The position numbers and the translations under genes are program-made. Positions 7,965-16,913 of a stretch of 64,000 bases of DNA are shown in pieces. How positions within the stretch are numbered: the first letter of the stretch is position 1; every line of letters starts with the position of its first letter. The stretch comes from Aeromicrobium sp. Root344 (GTDB taxonomy: Bacteria > Actinomycetota > Actinomycetes > Propionibacteriales > Nocardioidaceae): the NCBI RefSeq assembly GCF_001425755.1, contig NZ_LMDH01000001.1, positions 2,159,479 through 2,223,478 on the forward strand. Direction: 5' to 3'. The notes beneath the pieces are model-generated. The model was not told the DNA's origin. It did not search any database and saw only the letters and a program-made list of their open reading frames with translations.

Positions 7965-9526
7965 CCACTGCCTCTCCGGAGTCGCCGGCGGGGGGCGGGC
8001 CGCATGCGGTCCGCCTCCTGCGGGTCACCGACCTCGTCAGGGACTTTCCCGGCCTCCGCGCGCTCGACGGCGTCTCTGTTGAGATTGCCAGCGGCGAGAT
8101 CGTCGCGATCGTCGGGCACAACGGGTCAGGCAAGTCCACGCTCGTCAAGATCCTGGCGGGCGTGGACGCGGCTGACGGTGGCCGGGTCGAGCTCGCTGAG
8201 CACGAGGGGACGAGGACCGAGCTGCACGTCATCCACCAGGACCTGGGGCTGGTGTCGGAGCTCACCGCTGTCGAGAACCTCAGGCTTGCGCCCGACCCCA
8301 GCCGATCGAGGCTGGCACCTCATCACCGGTCTCGCGAGCGCGACCACGCCCAGACCCTGATCTCCCGCTTCGGGATACCATTTGAGGTCGATGTGCCGAT
8401 CGCGCGGCTGGCGCCGGCTCAACGTTCCGTCGTCGCCATCGCCCGGGCCTTGGACGGGTGGAAGCACGATCGGAACGTGCTGATCCTCGACGAACCCACC
8501 GAAGCTCTGCACGCCAACGAGGTCGACGTCCTGTTTGGGGCCGTGCGCCGCGCGGCCGCGACCGGGGCAGGCGTCTTGTTCATCTCCCACCGGCTCGACG
8601 AGGTCCTCGAGCTCGCCGATCGTGTGATCGTGCTGCGCAACGGCCGCAAGGTCGCAGACCTGCCGACCCGCGACCTGGACCACGAGACTCTGGTCACGCA
8701 CGTCACCGGATCCGACCTGCACCATCGTCCAGAATCCGGCCCGAAACGCGTGCTCGGAAAAATCGCTCTCGACATCGTGGGGCTGACGGGGCCGCATGTC
8801 CACGGGTTCGACCTGGCCCTGCGCGAAGGGGAGGTCGTCGGCGTCGCCGGGGTGCTCGGGTCTGGCCGAGACACGCTGCCGTCGTTGGTGTTCGGGGCCG
8901 TTCCCGCATCAGCTGAATCGTTCCGCGTGGCCGGTCGGGACTACCTCAGGCGATCGCCCCGGGAGAGCGTGCGACGAGGGGTCGCCTTCGTCGCCGGTGA
9001 CCGGGTCACTCTCGGCGCCGTAGCCACGATGAACGCTCGGGAGAACATGACATTGCCGGATCTCCGCCCGTTCACGGGCCGATTCGGAGCGCTGCGGCGT
9101 CGTGCCGAGCGGGCGACCGCAGGCGACCTGGCCCGAAGATACGACGTACGCCCCCCGGCACCTGAGCAGCGGTTCGCACAGTTCAGCGGTGGCAACCAGC
9201 AGAAGATCGTCTTCGCGAAATGGCTGCGCAACGAACCGCGCGTCCTGCTGCTCGAGGAGCCGACCCAGGGCGTGGACATCGGCGCGAAGCAGTTCATTTA
9301 CAGCGAGATCGATGCCGCGGCATCGAGGGGAATGGCCGTCCTGGTCTGCTCCTCAGACGCCAAGGAACTGGTCCGCCTGTGCGACCGCGTCGCGGTGATG
9401 CGCAACGGAGAGGTGGTCAACGAGCTGTCCGGAGAAGGACTCACCGAGTCCGCACTGGTGGCCGAGGGATACGGCCTCACGACCACGATCACCCCTAACC
9501 GAGGAGCTCCACATGTCCAGCACTGA
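7961..9526 (+). CDS. Ribose-class ABC transporter ATP-binding protein (two nucleotide-binding domains)
   Basis: 521 residues with the tandem-domain layout of RbsA/XylG proteins. Domain 1 has Walker A GHNGSGKST (52-60), a degenerate signature (LAPAQRS) and Walker B VLILDEPTEAL. Domain 2 has a degenerate Walker A (GVLGSGRDT), an intact signature FSGGNQQK and Walker B VLLLEEPTQGVD. Unequal domains are normal in this family. ATG at 7961 overlaps the stop of the binding protein (ATGA), and its own 3' end overlaps the permease start by 14 bases. It energises uptake by the adjoining permease at the inner face of the membrane. Confidence 0.9.
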   Translation: MTTASPESPAGGGPHAVRLLRVTDLVRDFPGLRALDGVSVEIASGEIVAIVGHNGSGKSTLVKILAGVDAADGGRVELAEHEGTRTELHVIHQDLGLVSELTAVENLRLAPDPSRSRLAPHHRSRERDHAQTLISRFGIPFEVDVPIARLAPAQRSVVAIARALDGWKHDRNVLILDEPTEALHANEVDVLFGAVRRAAATGAGVLFISHRLDEVLELADRVIVLRNGRKVADLPTRDLDHETLVTHVTGSDLHHRPESGPKRVLGKIALDIVGLTGPHVHGFDLALREGEVVGVAGVLGSGRDTLPSLVFGAVPASAESFRVAGRDYLRRSPRESVRRGVAFVAGDRVTLGAVATMNARENMTLPDLRPFTGRFGALRRRAERATAGDLARRYDVRPPAPEQRFAQFSGGNQQKIVFAKWLRNEPRVLLLEEPTQGVDIGAKQFIYSEIDAAASRGMAVLVCSSDAKELVRLCDRVAVMRNGEVVNELSGEGLTESALVAEGYGLTTTITPNRGAPHVQH

Positions 9527-10586
9527 TTCGATCGCCACGCGGTGGCGTCGCGCCCTGTCATTCCGGAACATCAGCGCCATCTATATCTTCATCGTCATCT
9601 TCGCGACGTTCTCGATCGTGACCCCTGAGACCTTTCTCCAGGAGGGAGTGTGGCGCACGTTGCTCGACGCCCAGGCGATTACCGTCATCGCCGCGATCGG
9701 TGTGATGATCCCCCTGACCACGGGCTCCTTCAACCTAGCCATCGGCGCTGAGATCGGATTCGCCGGAATACTGGTGGCGGTGCTGCAGGTGAAGCAGGAC
9801 ATGCCGTTCATCGTTGCCATCTCCCTCACCCTCCTGGCGGGGGCGTTCATCGGCCTGGTCTCCGGACTGATCATCACCAAAGGGCGGATCGACTCTTTCG
9901 TGGCCACCCTCGGTCTCAGCTCCATCCTGCTGGCCGGACTGGCATGGATGTCCTCGAGCAAGCAGGTGATCGGTCTGCAGGACGGATTCCGTGAGATCGC
10001 CACCAGTACGTACTTCGGCATCACGGTCCCGACGTATCTCATGGTCGTGCTCGCCTTGGTGGTCTGGTACGTGTTGGAGCGAACTCCCGTAGGTCGTCGG
10101 ATGTATGCCGCCGGGTACAACCCCGCCGGTGCACGCCTGGCGGGGGTGAACGTGGTCGTGCTGCGCATCAGTGCGCTGGTCGCAGGCGGGATCATCGCGG
10201 CAATGGCGGGGGTGCTGCTGACCTCGCGTCTCAACACGGGGGAACCGACCGTGGGGCCGGGGCTGCTGCTGCCCGCCTTGACCGCGGTCTTCCTGGGGTC
10301 CACGCAGCTCGCAGGCGGTCGGTTCAACGTCTGGGGAACCGTGCTCGCGGTCTACGTCCTGGCGACTGGCATCAAGGGACTCCAGCTTGTCGGCGCCCAG
10401 CCCTGGATCAGTGACCTGTTCAACGGCGTCGCGCTCCTGAGCGCCGTCGGCCTGTCACAGTGGGAGAAGACGGCTGCTCGTACGGCCGCCGTGCGACGCG
10501 CGCTGCCGTTCACGCGGCAGGGTGACGATACCGAGCCGCCGGCCGAGCCGGGCGATCGGTCGCCATCAGTCGTCGCCCACCGCTGA
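9513..10586 (+). CDS. Ribose-class ABC transporter permease
   Basis: 357 residues, strongly hydrophobic with about eight to ten membrane segments (for example IYIFIVIFATFSIV near 25-40 and ISALVAGGIIAAMAGVLL near 215-235). The segment AGYNPAGARLAGVNV followed by a Gly-rich loop is typical of BPD_transp_2 permeases of the RbsC class. The C-terminal 35 residues are a hydrophilic tail. It overlaps the ATPase gene by 14 bases, so the three importer genes are one operon. A single permease gene implies a homodimer in the membrane. Confidence 0.88.
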   Translation: MSSTDSIATRWRRALSFRNISAIYIFIVIFATFSIVTPETFLQEGVWRTLLDAQAITVIAAIGVMIPLTTGSFNLAIGAEIGFAGILVAVLQVKQDMPFIVAISLTLLAGAFIGLVSGLIITKGRIDSFVATLGLSSILLAGLAWMSSSKQVIGLQDGFREIATSTYFGITVPTYLMVVLALVVWYVLERTPVGRRMYAAGYNPAGARLAGVNVVVLRISALVAGGIIAAMAGVLLTSRLNTGEPTVGPGLLLPALTAVFLGSTQLAGGRFNVWGTVLAVYVLATGIKGLQLVGAQPWISDLFNGVALLSAVGLSQWEKTAARTAAVRRALPFTRQGDDTEPPAEPGDRSPSVVAHR

Positions 10587-10661
10587 CCGGGGTCGACGCG
10601 CGTTTGACAGTCGCAAAGACTATCCTGACTTCAGATACCAATCCGTTCACTCGGGAGTACG

Positions 10662-10671
10662 AAGGTACCTT
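10662..10671. promoter_or_regulatory. Perfect 10-base palindrome ahead of the TetR gene
   Basis: AAGGTACCTT lies 44-53 bases before the tetR-type start, within CGAAGGTACCTTTCG. A TTGACA hexamer occurs at about 10604. Position fits an autoregulatory operator. Confidence 0.4.
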
Positions 10672-10714
10672 TCGGGTGCCGGCGGAGCTGGTGTGAGATC
10701 AAGGAGACGAAGGT

Positions 10715-11314
10715 ATGCGACTGACCCGTGAACAGAGCCAGGCACTGACGCGCGAGCGCATTCTCGAAGCGGCGGGCGATGTCGTGGCTCGGGACGGCTT
10801 TGACGGAGCCTCGGTTGAGAAGATCGCCGAGACGGCGGGCTACTCGAAGGGCGCGTTCTACTCGAACTTCGCCTCGAAGGAGGATGTGCTCGACCACCTT
10901 CTCGAGGGGCAGACCGGCAAGGTCGTCGCTGAGCTTGAGGCGAGACTGGCCGAAGCGCAGACTCCCACGGACGTGATCGACGCCGTTGCTCGATGGAGCG
11001 ACGAGCGCGCTGCCGAGATGAAGTGGGGTCTCATCGCCATCGAGTACCTCCGCAGGCTCCGACGCGAGAATGCCCTCGAACAGCACCACCGCGATGTCTT
11101 CATCAGCCAGTGGCGCGAGGTTGGGACGCTGTTGTTGGCGGCCCTGTTTCCGGGCCAGCCTGAGCCGATCGACCCACTCGACCTCGGAGGTCTGGTGCTC
11201 GACCTGACGTTCGGAGGCATCGCTACCTTCCTCGAGGCCAACAGCTCCGGGCAGATGCTGCGCCACGTGCTCGAGGCGCTTGTGGAGGCCCACACCGCAC
11301 CCGCGTCTCGCTGA
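10715..11314 (+). CDS. TetR-family transcriptional regulator
   Basis: 199 residues. The N-terminal helix-turn-helix is plain: REQSQALTRERILEAAGDVV, then GASVEKIAETAGYSKGAFYS and NFASKEDVLDHL, residues about 5-60. The C-terminal ligand domain is all-helical and typical in length. RBS aaggagacgaagg precedes the ATG. It follows the importer operon on the same strand with a 128-base gap that contains its own palindrome, so it is probably autoregulated and may control the importer and/or the divergent demethylase operon through the repeats near 6607-6719. Effector unknown. Confidence 0.88.
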   Translation: MRLTREQSQALTRERILEAAGDVVARDGFDGASVEKIAETAGYSKGAFYSNFASKEDVLDHLLEGQTGKVVAELEARLAEAQTPTDVIDAVARWSDERAAEMKWGLIAIEYLRRLRRENALEQHHRDVFISQWREVGTLLLAALFPGQPEPIDPLDLGGLVLDLTFGGIATFLEANSSGQMLRHVLEALVEAHTAPASR

Positions 11315-11479
11315 CACGCTGCCCCGTGAGCTCGCCGTAGACCGCGGGCTCTGAAGCACGCCCAAAACTGGACGCCGCTGTCGATGCTTGGTGACGCGTT
11401 GTGGTGCTCGTCGAGGCATCGGCAATGACCGGGAGCACGTGGTTTCAGCCAAGCCGTTGACATCTGGTGGAGTTTGCGA

Positions 11480-11493
11480 ATACTGTGCCGTAT
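11480..11493. promoter_or_regulatory. ATAC-N6-GTAT element in the 277-base gap before the LysR gene
   Basis: ATAC-TGTGCC-GTAT is a dyad of the LysR-box style. The same ATAC-N6-GTAT layout occurs at 6692-6705 with a different spacer. Nothing else recognisable is in the 11315-11591 gap. Confidence 0.3.
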
Positions 11494-11591
11494 CCAAAGA
11501 CTGAAGGGTATGTCGCACTTTCCGGCCTTGGTGAGCGACTCGGCTCGACGCCGCCTGGCGGTGTCCTCTTCTGGAAGGGAGGCGTGCAACG

Positions 11592-12563
11592 ATGGTTGAG
11601 GCAGAACGTGCACCCGGCGTCAAGCCGACGGTCTCGTCGTTGCCGCCCTTCACGTTGCGTCAGCTCGAGTATCTGGTCGCGGCCGCCGACATGGGCACGA
11701 TCATCAAGGCAGCCGAGCGGATGCACGTCTCGCCGTCAACCATGTCAGATGCCATCACCCAGTTGGAGAGACTGGTGCACACGCGCCTGTGCATCCGCCG
11801 CAAGGCGCAGGGCCTCACGCTCACCAGCACCGGGGAACAGGTCGTCGCCGACGCTCGTGCGCTCCTTCGTGGCGCGCACGAGCTGTATGCCTCTCTCGTC
11901 TCGTCGACGGACGAGCTGTCGGGCCCGGTCTCGATCGGGTGCTTTCCGACCCTGGCCCCGACCGTGCTGCCGCCGCTGCTCACGGCCTTCGCCGACAGCC
12001 ACCCACGTCTGGACGTCGAGGTCATCGAGGCCTCGCAGGACCGGCTGGCCGACCTGCTGGCCTCCGGTCGTGTCGACGTGGCCTTCGTCTACGACGTCCA
12101 GCTCCCCAGCCGCGTGCGGAGGCAGCGACTGTTCACGCTCGCGCCCCACGTGCTGCTGCCGGCAGGCCACCGTCTGGCTGCCGAGCCGCACGTGCGTCTG
12201 GAGGATCTCGCCGACGAGGACTTCATCATGCTCGACAGCCCGCCATCGAGCACGCATGCGCTGTCGATCTTCGACGCTCGAGGGGTGACCCCCAGGATCC
12301 GGCACAGGACGGGCAACCCAGATGTCGTACGAACCCTGGTCGGCCGGGGTCTGGGATACGGGATGCTGGTCCAGCGGCACATGGACCCCGGAGCGGTGCG
12401 CGGATTCCCGCTGGTCATGAAGGACATCGAGCCAGCAGTCCCGCCGCTGTCCATCGACGTGGTGTGGCCGGCGGAGTACGAGCCGACGCCGCGCACTCAA
12501 GCTGTCATCGCGTTCGCGCAGGGCGTCGAGTGGCCTCGCGTCGACCATGAAGGTGCCCAGTGA
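11592..12563 (+). CDS. LysR-family transcriptional regulator
   Basis: 323 residues. The winged helix-turn-helix spans about 17-80: FTLRQLEYLVAAADMGTIIK, then AAERMHVSPSTMSDAITQLE. The effector domain starts with SGPVSIGCFPTLAPTVLPPLL and holds two alpha/beta lobes. The helix-turn-helix is preceded by 18 extra residues; an internal start is possible. LysR proteins usually activate nearby catabolic genes on an aromatic inducer; the genes straight after it are the LigK-like aldolase, cupin and dehydrogenase on the same strand, 73 bases on. It could also act at the 18.5-kb divergent promoter (inference). Confidence 0.88.
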   Translation: MVEAERAPGVKPTVSSLPPFTLRQLEYLVAAADMGTIIKAAERMHVSPSTMSDAITQLERLVHTRLCIRRKAQGLTLTSTGEQVVADARALLRGAHELYASLVSSTDELSGPVSIGCFPTLAPTVLPPLLTAFADSHPRLDVEVIEASQDRLADLLASGRVDVAFVYDVQLPSRVRRQRLFTLAPHVLLPAGHRLAAEPHVRLEDLADEDFIMLDSPPSSTHALSIFDARGVTPRIRHRTGNPDVVRTLVGRGLGYGMLVQRHMDPGAVRGFPLVMKDIEPAVPPLSIDVVWPAEYEPTPRTQAVIAFAQGVEWPRVDHEGAQ

Positions 12564-12636
12564 CCGCCGCATGGCGGCGGCGGTCCAACGCGGTGAGGGG
12601 TTGTTTGGTCCACAGCGACGTCAGGAGGCGGCGAGC

Positions 12637-13311
12637 ATGGCGAGAGTACTAACGGGTCAGCCGAGCACAGATCAGGCGCTCGCCGATGCCTTCAGGGATC
12701 TCGGAGTCGCGACGACCCACGAGGCGCTGGGACGCGTGGGTCTCATGAGCGCGCGTCTGTGCCCGAGGCAGAGCGACACTGCGATCTCGGGCGTCGCGGT
12801 GACCTGTGAGGTGCCGCCGGGTGACAACTGGATGCTGCACGTCGCCGTCGACCTTGCTGGCCCGGGGGACATCCTCGTCGTCACCCCGACCTCGCCATGT
12901 GACGACGGCTATTTCGGCGATCTGCTTGCCACCGCCGCGCAGGCGCGGGGGGTGCGGGGCCTCGTGATCGACGCAGGCGTGCGCGACGTCCGCACGTTGC
13001 GCAGCATGGGCTTTTCTGTGTGGAGCAAGACGGTCAGCGCCCAGGGCACGGTCAAGGAGACGCTTGCCAATGTCCAGGTGCCTGTCGTCTGTGGCGATCA
13101 GCTCGTCAATCCGGGCGACGTCGTGGTGGCCGACGACGACGGTGTGTGCATCGTGCCCCGCCTGGACGCCGAGGTCGTCCTCGAGGCGGCGCGCTCGCGG
13201 GCGGCCGACGAGGAACTCAAGCGTCAGCTGTACACCTCAGGACGTTCGAGCCTGGACATTGACCCGGCGCTGCGACGCCGCCTGGAGGAGAAGGGACTGA
13301 TCTATGAGTGA
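12637..13311 (+). CDS. 4-carboxy-4-hydroxy-2-oxoadipate aldolase-like protein (RraA fold)
   Basis: 224 residues, matching LigK/GalC-type class II pyruvate aldolases that split 4-carboxy-4-hydroxy-2-oxoadipate (CHA) into pyruvate and oxaloacetate, the last step of the gallate/protocatechuate 4,5-cleavage route. The active-site segment is GLVIDAGVRDVRTLR (the RD pair holds substrate and metal), and GDQLVNPGDVVVADDDGV is the usual C-terminal signature. I chose ATG at 12637, behind AGGAGG (12623-12628); a longer frame from 12547 adds an unrelated N-terminus. The LigJ-like hydratase at 18842 would supply its substrate. A plain RraA regulator is less likely because of the catabolic setting and the C-terminal extension. 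Confidence 0.8.
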   Translation: MARVLTGQPSTDQALADAFRDLGVATTHEALGRVGLMSARLCPRQSDTAISGVAVTCEVPPGDNWMLHVAVDLAGPGDILVVTPTSPCDDGYFGDLLATAAQARGVRGLVIDAGVRDVRTLRSMGFSVWSKTVSAQGTVKETLANVQVPVVCGDQLVNPGDVVVADDDGVCIVPRLDAEVVLEAARSRAADEELKRQLYTSGRSSLDIDPALRRRLEEKGLIYE

Positions 13312-13861
13312 CGGTTTGTTCGAGCGTCCTCGTACCCCGCGACGCGTCGTCACGACGACGCGTGACGGACGGTCGGGCGTCGCGAGCGACGGCCCCGTAC
13401 CCAATGCGCTGCACCATGAAGCCATCCCGGGGATGCTGAGCAGCGTCGTCTACCGGACGGCCGCGCCCCTGCTGCCGGCGTCCGAGCAGGAAACCGCGCC
13501 GCCTCAGGGTCCGCTCGTTCCCGGACCGGGGGAGACCTCCCTGGTGATCGTGCAGTTCCCTCCGGACAGTGTGTTTGCCGAGCCTGGGTTCGACGGAGCC
13601 GCGGCCGGCGCGGAGACGTTCGCGTTCGCCGCCGACTTCGCCAGTCGTTTCGAGCCGGATGCGCCCGGCTTCCACACCACCGACAGCGTCGACTACGACA
13701 TCGTCCTCGACGGCGAGGTCTGGCTCGAGCTCGACGACGAGACCGTCCATCTCCGGCAGGGCGACGTCGTCGTGCAGAACGGAACCAGGCACGCCTGGCG
13801 GAACCAGGGCGACCGCCCTGCCACGTTGGCCTTCGTTCTGATCGGAGCGACCAGGCACTGA
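13304..13861 (+). CDS. Single-domain cupin protein
   Basis: 185 residues starting with an ATG that overlaps the aldolase stop by 8 bases, so it is translated with it. The cupin core lies at about 125-180: GFHTTDSVDYDIVLDGEVW (motif 1, with one His in place of the usual HxH) and GDVVVQNGTRHAWRN (motif 2, His and Asn kept). Proteins of this shape occur in aromatic pathways; function is usually unknown. It might be a metal-binding isomerase or dioxygenase, which is worth noting because the cluster lacks a recognisable ring-cleavage enzyme or oxalomesaconate tautomerase. No function is claimed. Confidence 0.75.
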   Translation: MSDGLFERPRTPRRVVTTTRDGRSGVASDGPVPNALHHEAIPGMLSSVVYRTAAPLLPASEQETAPPQGPLVPGPGETSLVIVQFPPDSVFAEPGFDGAAAGAETFAFAADFASRFEPDAPGFHTTDSVDYDIVLDGEVWLELDDETVHLRQGDVVVQNGTRHAWRNQGDRPATLAFVLIGATRH

Positions 13862-13912
13862 CGCCTCGTCGTACGCAACACGAGTGCCCACGAGGGCAGA
13901 CGGGAACACTTC

Positions 13913-15091
13913 ATGACGACTACCTCCTCCCCGAGGACCCCCACATCCGACACCGCCGACCTCGGTGCGTCCTCGGCCCCGCCGGCGACCATGCTCGCCG
14001 CGCGACAGCACGAACGCGGTGAGCCGTTGCTCATCGACCGCGTCGATCGCCCCCGCGCCACTGGCACCGACGTCATCGTCGAGGTCAAGGCCTGCGGAAT
14101 GGTGCCCAACCTGGCGAACGTGCTGGCCAACTGGGAGACGTGGTTCCCTCATGAGCCGTTGCCGCCCCGACCGGCCACCTTCGGGCTGGACCCGGTGGGA
14201 GTGGTGCACGAGGTGGGCGAAAAGGTCATCGGCGTCCGACCTGGCGACCGTGTCTACGTCAACCCCACCCGCTCCTGCGGTGCATGCCACCCGTGTGCCG
14301 ACGGGCGCCTCCAGGAGTGCCATTACTGGGTGTTCGCCGGCTACTTCGCGTTCCATCCCGACGGTGTCGCGATGTTCGAGAAGTATCCCCACGGGGGCTT
14401 CTGCGAGTACATGTTGGCTCCGCAGGCAGCGCTCGTGAAGCTGCCCGACTCCCTCGACTTCCGGCACGCGACGCGCCTGGGGTATCTCGGCACCGCCTAT
14501 GCCGCCGTCAAGAAGCTCGGCCCGCTCGGAGGCAAGTCGCTGCTCGTGCACGGAGCCACGGGCACCCTCGGTGTCGGGGTGACCCTTGTGGCACTCGCGC
14601 TGGGAGCTTCGAGGGTCTACGCAGTGGCGCGTGGAGTGCCGCTGCTCGAGCGACTGCAGGCTCTTGCGCCTGGCCGGATCGAGATCTTCAGCAACACCGA
14701 AGGAGGGACCGCGGAATGGGTCCGCTCGCGCACCGGGGGACTGGGGGCCGATTTCCACGTCGACACCCTCGCAGCCGTCGGGTCCCTGGACTCGTTCAAG
14801 GATGCCGTGCACGCCGTGAAGCGTGGCGGCACGATCGTCAACATCGGAGGTGCTGCCGGTGAGGTCGGGCTCGATCCGAAGTACTTCATGGACAACGCCC
14901 TGTCGTTCATCGGGTCCGCCTGGTTCACGACGGCCGAGTGCATGGAACTCGTGGGGCTGATCGAATCGGGGGTCGTCGACATCCAGTCGGTGCTGGAGCC
15001 CAAGGCCTGGCCCTTCGAGCAGATCAACGACGCGATCAACGGCGTGACCAGCGGCGACGGAGGCTTCACCAGCTATCTCGTCGAGCTATGA
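13913..15091 (+). CDS. Medium-chain dehydrogenase/reductase with atypical zinc site
   Basis: 392 residues of the MDR (alcohol dehydrogenase) superfamily. The structural-zinc-like cluster CGACHPCADGRLQEC is present and the Rossmann motif reads VHGATGTLGVGVTLVALALG. The catalytic-zinc region is odd: where ADHs have GHE it reads FGLDPVGVVHEVG, and the CGVCHSD-type motif reads ACGMVPNLANV, so His and Glu ligands are missing. It may act without catalytic zinc. About 50 bases after the cupin gene on the same strand, hence probably the end of the lysR-ligK-cupin-MDR unit. Likely oxidises or reduces an aromatic alcohol, aldehyde or alkene (inference). Confidence 0.8.
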   Translation: MTTTSSPRTPTSDTADLGASSAPPATMLAARQHERGEPLLIDRVDRPRATGTDVIVEVKACGMVPNLANVLANWETWFPHEPLPPRPATFGLDPVGVVHEVGEKVIGVRPGDRVYVNPTRSCGACHPCADGRLQECHYWVFAGYFAFHPDGVAMFEKYPHGGFCEYMLAPQAALVKLPDSLDFRHATRLGYLGTAYAAVKKLGPLGGKSLLVHGATGTLGVGVTLVALALGASRVYAVARGVPLLERLQALAPGRIEIFSNTEGGTAEWVRSRTGGLGADFHVDTLAAVGSLDSFKDAVHAVKRGGTIVNIGGAAGEVGLDPKYFMDNALSFIGSAWFTTAECMELVGLIESGVVDIQSVLEPKAWPFEQINDAINGVTSGDGGFTSYLVEL

Positions 15092-15155
15092 CGCCCGCTC
15101 GGCACGACGAGGCCCTCCGGATCCTTTCCGGACGGCTTCGTCACGCCGGGCCAGC

Positions 15156-16913
15156 TCAGTCCTTGACGGGTCGGCCGAGGACGTGGGCGAGCACGGCGGC
15201 CAGCCGGTCCCGCGCGCCGGGCTCGGCCGTCGCAGCGCGCCATACGACGTAGCCGTCGGGGCGCACAAGGACGGCCCCGTCCTCGGCGACCTCCCGCACC
15301 CGAGCCCAGTCGAAGTACAGATCCTGTGCCTCTTCGTCGCCCACCACCACGGCCTTCAGGTAGGGCAGTGCGAGGTCCACTGCCGCTTTCGCCCAGGGGC
15401 GGCCACTTGGCCCAGTCAGGAGGGTGAAGACCCCGTCCCCGACAAGGTCGAGCGTGGACACCCGGCGACCGCGGTCGTCGACGAGCCACACGTGCGGAAG
15501 CTTCGCACCCGGGCGCGTGGTGTGCTGGGCATGCACCTCCCGGTCGAGATGGAACACCTCGGGAGCCTCGGCGTCGAGCACGACCGCGTCGGAGTCGTAG
15601 CGGTGGTTCAGCTCGATCCCCAACGCGTTGTACTCGTTGTCCTTGAGGTGGAGCACCGCGGCCAGGTCGGCGCGGGCGCGCGCACCCTCGGGCGTCTGCG
15701 CGGTGAGCTTGGCCGCTCCCGACGGGCCGCCGGCGCGCTCCGCGGCAAGTGCGCTGTGGAGCCCTGCGTATTCCCGGCGCGACTGGTTGGCCCGCCGCAC
15801 GACCTGTTCGCCCACCGGCGCCCGCTCTGCAGAGTAGGAGTCCAACAGGCTCTCGCCAGCACGGCCGAGGATCACGTACGCGAGCTTCCAGGCGAGGTTG
15901 AACCCGTCCTGGATGCTCGTGTTCGACCCGAGTCCGTTCGACGGCGGATGTCGGTGCACGGCGTCGCCGCCGCAGAAGACCCGCCCCCGCGAGTACGCCG
16001 GCGCCCAGGCCTCGTTGACGTACCAGGGGCTCACCGCCGTCACGACCGCCTCGAAGTCGGGGTCTCCGACGAATCGGCGGATCCGTTCCTGGGCGGTGTC
16101 CACGCTGAGGTCCGGCGCCCCCGCTTCGGGGTCGAAGCCCCACCCCGCGATCCACCGGTCCCATGGCCGGACGGCGCGGAGCAGGCCGAGCCCGATCTCG
16201 CCCACGGTCACGTCCTGGTTGACGATCCAGGTCAGCACGCTCGGCCGGTGCGACATGTACTTGGACAGGTCTCCCTCGAACTGGGCGTACACGGTGCCTC
16301 CGCGGTGCATCTGGCCCTCGACCGCCAGTCCGGCGTCAGCCATGACCTTCGATCGGGCACCGTCGGCACCGACGAGGTAGCGCACGCGCACGGTATGCAC
16401 CCGCCCGGTCAGCCGGTCCTCGAGCTCGACATCCACCCCTTCGGGGTCTTGAGAGCTCGACAGGTACTGGGTGTTGAACCACACGACGGCCCCGCGCGCG
16501 GCCGCAGTCTCCACAAGGAGAGGCTCGAGCAGGGGTTGGGGTAGGTCGGCCATCCGGCAGGGGCTCGCCGCCCGGTACTCGCCATACCTCTGGTCGCCGA
16601 GACCGAAGCTGGCGATACGTGCGAGCTCCCAGCCGGCCAGGCTGGTGGTGAACGAGGTGTCACCCATCAGCTCCCACGGTGTTGCTCGGGCCAGGGCCTC
16701 GTGCTCGAGACCCAAGCTGCGCAGGATCTCCATCGTCCTCAGGTTGGTGACGTGCGCGCGGGGAGAATCCGCGAGCCAGTTCTGCCGGTTCACCGCGATG
16801 ACTCGGAGACCGTACGTGGCCAGGGTCAGGGCCGTGGTGGCTCCCATGGGACCGGTGCCGACGACCAGGACGTCGGCGTCGAAGTCGGCGTCCGCGATCT
16901 CCAGGGACGTCAT
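15156..16913 (-). CDS. FAD-dependent aromatic hydroxylase (phenol hydroxylase/TfdB-like)
   Basis: 585 residues, the length of class A flavin monooxygenases with a thioredoxin-like C-terminal domain. FAD-binding features: VVGTGPMGATTALTLA (GxGxxG at 19-24), VGADGARSKV (DG motif) and FCGGDAVHRHPPSNGLG (GD motif). These enzymes use NAD(P)H and O2 to hydroxylate a phenolic ring in the cytosol. Its ATG overlaps the stop of the VAO-type gene transcribed ahead (ATGA), so the two form one operon. It could add the hydroxyl that makes a ring ready for cleavage, for example protocatechuate-like to gallate-like acids (inference). Confidence 0.87.
   Translation of the reverse strand: MTSLEIADADFDADVLVVGTGPMGATTALTLATYGLRVIAVNRQNWLADSPRAHVTNLRTMEILRSLGLEHEALARATPWELMGDTSFTTSLAGWELARIASFGLGDQRYGEYRAASPCRMADLPQPLLEPLLVETAAARGAVVWFNTQYLSSSQDPEGVDVELEDRLTGRVHTVRVRYLVGADGARSKVMADAGLAVEGQMHRGGTVYAQFEGDLSKYMSHRPSVLTWIVNQDVTVGEIGLGLLRAVRPWDRWIAGWGFDPEAGAPDLSVDTAQERIRRFVGDPDFEAVVTAVSPWYVNEAWAPAYSRGRVFCGGDAVHRHPPSNGLGSNTSIQDGFNLAWKLAYVILGRAGESLLDSYSAERAPVGEQVVRRANQSRREYAGLHSALAAERAGGPSGAAKLTAQTPEGARARADLAAVLHLKDNEYNALGIELNHRYDSDAVVLDAEAPEVFHLDREVHAQHTTRPGAKLPHVWLVDDRGRRVSTLDLVGDGVFTLLTGPSGRPWAKAAVDLALPYLKAVVVGDEEAQDLYFDWARVREVAEDGAVLVRPDGYVVWRAATAEPGARDRLAAVLAHVLGRPVKD

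Noticed and set aside
13217..14812. Long open frame (531 codons) on the reverse strand opposite the cupin and MDR genes
   Set aside because: Composition is Arg/Gly/His-rich and protein-like motifs are missing; the forward strand carries clear genes. It is a by-product of high G+C.
15183..16544. 453-codon forward frame opposite the flavin hydroxylase
   Set aside because: Opposite strand of a gene with clear FAD motifs; the translation has no recognisable domain.
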